Positions 60,173-64,000 of a stretch of DNA of 64,000 nucleotides are shown here, in pieces (position 1 is the first letter of the stretch; every line of letters starts with the position of its first letter). The translations under genes and the position numbers were made by a program. The stretch comes from Chamaea fasciata. Its lineage: Eukaryota > Chordata > Aves > Passeriformes > Sylviidae. Location of the stretch: positions 30,602,521 to 30,666,520 of the forward strand of contig JARCOQ010000008.1 of assembly GCA_029207755.1 (NCBI GenBank), given 5' to 3'. The notes under the pieces are model-generated. The model saw only the letters and a program-made list of their open reading frames with translations, was not told the origin of the DNA and searched no databases.

Positions 60173-63100
60173 ACAAGATGCAAAAAGAGGGTTTCAAAAA
60201 AACCAGTATTTAAAAAAATATTTAGTCATATAATGAGGAAGTTAAATATTTGAAAGAGCAAAATGATATTTTTTTTCTTTAGTTAATTAAATTTTAGGTT
60301 AATCAGCAGGATTATTCACTTCATGGTGCATTCAGCCAAGCGGCTTCAGCTAACCAAAAAAAAAACCCCTTGAAAAGATCTCATTATAGCCATTTTCAGA
60401 AGATAAACTTTTTCCTGTTTCATTTGTCTCATAAACAGTGCTTGCATTAATTCTTAGAAAGGATAATGATCTGCAAGCTAAATAAATTAGTATTGTTTTC
60501 CTCTTTCACCAGAACAACTACGTAATATATTTTCGGCTGAACTTCACCCAGTTATGTATTTATAAATATACTCAATTTGCTCCAGTGACTCCTTTCAGTG
60601 TAAGAGGCTGCAGGGCTGAGCTCACAGCCAAAGTTCTTGCCCTTTCTTATCCCTTAATTGAAAAGGTACTCTCAGCACTTGCTCTGGCAGCTTTTACCCG
60701 ACCATTCTGCTTCTGCAGCAGCAACATCAGACAGCTAAAAACCAGCTTGAGATCCTTTTTTAGAGGGACCCTGCTAGCGCAGGGAAGGAATGGTTTGCAC
60801 GTAGCCTGAATTCCAGTGGGTTCAGCTGAATTCAGGATTTGCACAGAAACCATTGGATCTCAGCAGAAGACAGAAATACAGGTTACTCCCAACACCAACC
60901 AACTAATAAATAACATGACTTTGAGGGTTAATCCTCCTAGGTTCCTCACTTTTAAAAACTGGGTTATGTGAGAAGTTTGAAGGAGAGTCTCCATAAGAGT
61001 TTTCAAGTCACATATAGCCAAGAGTCCTGAACCCTGAAAGGTGTAGAGCTTAAATTAAGCTATAGATACCAAGATACTTTCCAAATCTTGTTGGAAAATA
61101 TGATTTGGCTAATTTTTGAAATGGTGAGCAAAGTGCAGTCTTGCTAAAGGTGAGATCATCTCTCAAAGAAATTTGGTTGTAGTCACCTCAAAAAAGTTCT
61201 CCTCTTCTCTACAGTATGAAGAATTTTAAAAGAATATTAAAAATTTAGGATAGACATCATTGCTAAGATAGCAAAATAAGGTTTATGGCCTCAATCTATG
61301 CCTTGATTTCACTCAGGACACAATGACCATGCATCTTTTAAGACTATCATTTCAATGCATCAGGAGTACAGCTAAGCAGAAAACCCAAGAAAAATTTCAT
61401 TTCAGAAGAATGGTTCACTGCTGGTTTATCTGATTTGTCCCTTAATCCACAACTTGCATTTATTTCTTCCTTAGAAATATTGCAAAATTGCTTAAGGACA
61501 GGATGGCTCAAGGTCTGGTAATGGGATTTTTAGCCTTTCACATTCAGCTCATTTATCTGAGCATGGGTAGGTCTTTAGGTCAGTGAGTTGTTACCTGCTG
61601 ACTCTTGTCCAGTGGCCTCTGAAAGAAATGAATGAGCAACTTTCACACAGTGAACAATTGTCTACCCAAAAGTTATGCCAAAAGGGGACAGTAACAGAAG
61701 AAATAACACAGCTACACAATAACATAGAGCCAAATTCTCTTTATGAGAAAAAAGGGTTTTTTTTCCCCTGACACTTTGGAATTATGCTGGTGAGGAGATT
61801 TGAGTAATCCAACACCTTCTCTTCTGCTTAGAGATATACTTTAGTGACCCTCACACTGAATCATATTTCTGTTGGACTGGCTCAGTACTTTCTGTGGGTA
61901 ATAGATTTGGAAAAAATAGGAATTCCCATCCTTTGAAAAAAACCCCAACCTTATGAAATAAAACTCTGAAAAATCAGTAAAATTCAATATTGTGCCTAAG
62001 AAACACTTAACACTGTAATAAAACCAGAAAATAGTAGGATACGTATAAACACACAAAAAATGGCTGAATATGATCTTAAATTAAGGATGGAAAAAAGAAA
62101 GCAATAAAGCCAGAATGATACAGAAGAAGAATGCTCAGGCAATATTTCATTTTGGTCAGAGCTCCTTGGTTTATTTTTCCCATTAAGAGTATTCTGAACA
62201 GCTCTTCCAGCTACAGACCTCGAAAGGAAAGTGTGGGCAGGGTCAAAACTGAGGTGGGACTGCAGGAACTTCCCTGGCTGAGATTTCTAGCTGCAAATTC
62301 TACCTTTTGTTTTTTATTCAGTTTTGTGCTTCTACCCCACAGAAGTACCTGTACAGTTTGGTCTGAACTAGAGCTTTCCAAAAGAAATTACAATTTATTC
62401 TTTATGCTATTTCATCAGGTCAAGGCTTAATCTAATACTCTAACAAATAAATGCATCTGTTACATTTAAGCTGCAGCTGAAAGCTGTCTTTCCATTTAGG
62501 GGCTGGTTTTAGCCTCTAAAGGCCACTACAGACCACAGAGATCATTTTATGGTATATTACTCCTTCCCTCACTTCTTAATTCTCACTATGCCCTCATTGT
62601 TCCACAGGTGTGAATTAGATAATCTCTAATGATCTAATTGGTTAACATATTTAATTTAAAGTTATCTGATCTTTAGTTGAAGTTTGATGCTTCTGTTGCA
62701 GACCTCAAAAAGGCCTCAAATGTATCTGTTCTTCCCCACAAATATATTAGCAGGTGTATAAAAATTATACACCTGGATCAGGACACCAGTATCAACGCCA
62801 GTAAAAATAAAAAATTGCACAGGTACTTGCTTGATCATTCTTCAACTGTAATTAGAATTAATCCTATGCAAACTTGATCGACAATTTCATGTATAAATTT
62901 GGTATGATTTCGTCTACGTGTGCATTTGTTTATACAAAAACACCTAAAATTCATGCCTCCTGTGAATACAATAGAATAATAAAAAAGATTTGCTGCATAT
63001 CACACCACTTTGTGAACCGGATATTGCAGTGTGCTAATTATTCAGTGTATTCAGACAATGCTCTAGGAGACTGAATGTTAAACCTTTAGCATCGTCCATG

Positions 63101-64000
63101 ATACAAGGCAATATTTCGTTAGATATCTTAGTATTTGGCTTGATTCACTAGAAGAAGTAGAAGCACAGTATAACTCAGGTGGAAGCTCAACCAGTCCAGC
63201 ATCCTCCCATTTTCTGGAAAAGTGTAATGGATATAACTGTGAGCTGTCTGCATGAAGATACTGTAGTTGTATCATGATGCGAGAAAAACTAAACACAGAA
63301 TGTGAGAATCCAGTGCTGTGTCACTTACAGTGTTAGGATGAAGACAATCTGTAGCAGTTTTTTGTCCCAGACTCCTGTAGGCTACATCACTAAAAATCCC
63401 CGTGCCCTTGGAAATTCTGTTCGTTTGTTTATGTTATGCCAACTCAATTCAGCACATTCAGCTGAACTGAAGCAATCCCAATTTAAATTTGAATAATAGC
63501 ATTCATGTTGAGATGTAGTTCAGTAGTTCCATAGTTTTAGAATGACATTTCAAGCTAACCCACTGAAGTTCCATTGTGTAGTGGTAAGAAAAATTACCTA
63601 GCTGTTATCTTGCTTTTACACAGAGCGTTGCATCTCGGAAGGTAAAGGCCTCAGACCAAAGTTGTGCAGGAGTCGAGGCAGTTCCCTGGTAAATTAGGCA
63701 ATTATTTCCTACTACCAAGCCCCAAGCAAAGCTCAGTGTAAATCATTTGCTGACACGAGCTCAGGATTTGGCACAGGGATTGCGAGGTGTTGTGTGTGCA
63801 GGTAGAAGGCAGCAACTCTGCCAGCATGTCTGGGCTCTCTTCCGGCATCTGCTCCTGCTGCCCATTTTGAGAACAGCTCAAAGCCCATCGGACCAGCACG
63901 ATGATGTTCTGTGGCACTGCACCTCTCTTTGGCCACAACACAACTTCCAGACCTGCTGTGCCTGGGGGTTAACTCCATCCCGTAAGCTGCAACGATTCCC
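60173..64000. other. Gene-free AT-rich non-coding stretch
   Basis: No gene is recognised. A-run/C-run junctions lie at 60357-60369 and 61936-61946. The segment about 60240-60560 is AT-rich with TTAATTAAATTTTAGG and a few other TAAT cores. The rest, to the end of the window, shows nothing beyond short unrecognised frames. Confidence 0.5.

Overview
This window looks like vertebrate, and most likely avian, nuclear DNA that is entirely non-protein-coding. The main taxonomic clue is a CR1 LINE 3' end at about 58142-58216 (minus strand). It has the ATTCTATG-type 3' terminus and the tract GAGCTGGAAGGGACCCACAAGGATCAT, which is typical of bird CR1 copies and is quoted here in parts only. Degenerate MIR-type SINEs and a palindromic amniote repeat are also present, which fits a sauropsid genome with few young repeats. 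The background is AT-rich (roughly 60% by eye) and CpG-poor, with no bacterial-style gene packing.

No gene could be recognised. The longest open frames are about 100-196 codons. They have no recognisable domain, are scattered on both strands, and often overlap low-complexity sequence. I treat them as chance. One 202 bp interval (14712-14913) is flanked by good splice-site matches and is open throughout; it is given only as a low-confidence exon candidate. The window is best read as an intergenic gene desert or a very large intron.

Layout. 1-12 kb: AT-rich sequence with a GATA-motif palindrome (7010-7053), an (AAAAC)n tract and a 20 bp tandem duplication. 12-25 kb: short TAAT-containing repeats, a small CpG-enriched patch, the exon candidate, an ancient tRNA-derived SINE (about 17712-17805) and two CTCF-like motifs (21658 minus, 24876 plus). 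25-37.8 kb: mostly featureless, with a few regulatory-looking AT-rich patches and simple repeats. 37.9-39.0 kb: the most striking part, an isolated CpG-island-like segment of about 280 bp followed by about 860 bp dense in homeodomain-type motifs. 39-45 kb: further AT-rich regulatory-looking blocks and TAA microsatellites. 45-64 kb: A-rich tracts, CR1 remnants, a MIR copy (57095-57249), a perfect 18 bp SOX-like palindrome (55910) and an ancient palindromic repeat (60033-60172).

If the window has a job, it is probably cis-regulatory: an orphan CpG island with clustered developmental transcription-factor motifs in a gene-poor landscape. That is inference. Cross-species alignment would decide it, and I could not run one. 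I found no self-contained novel protein system.
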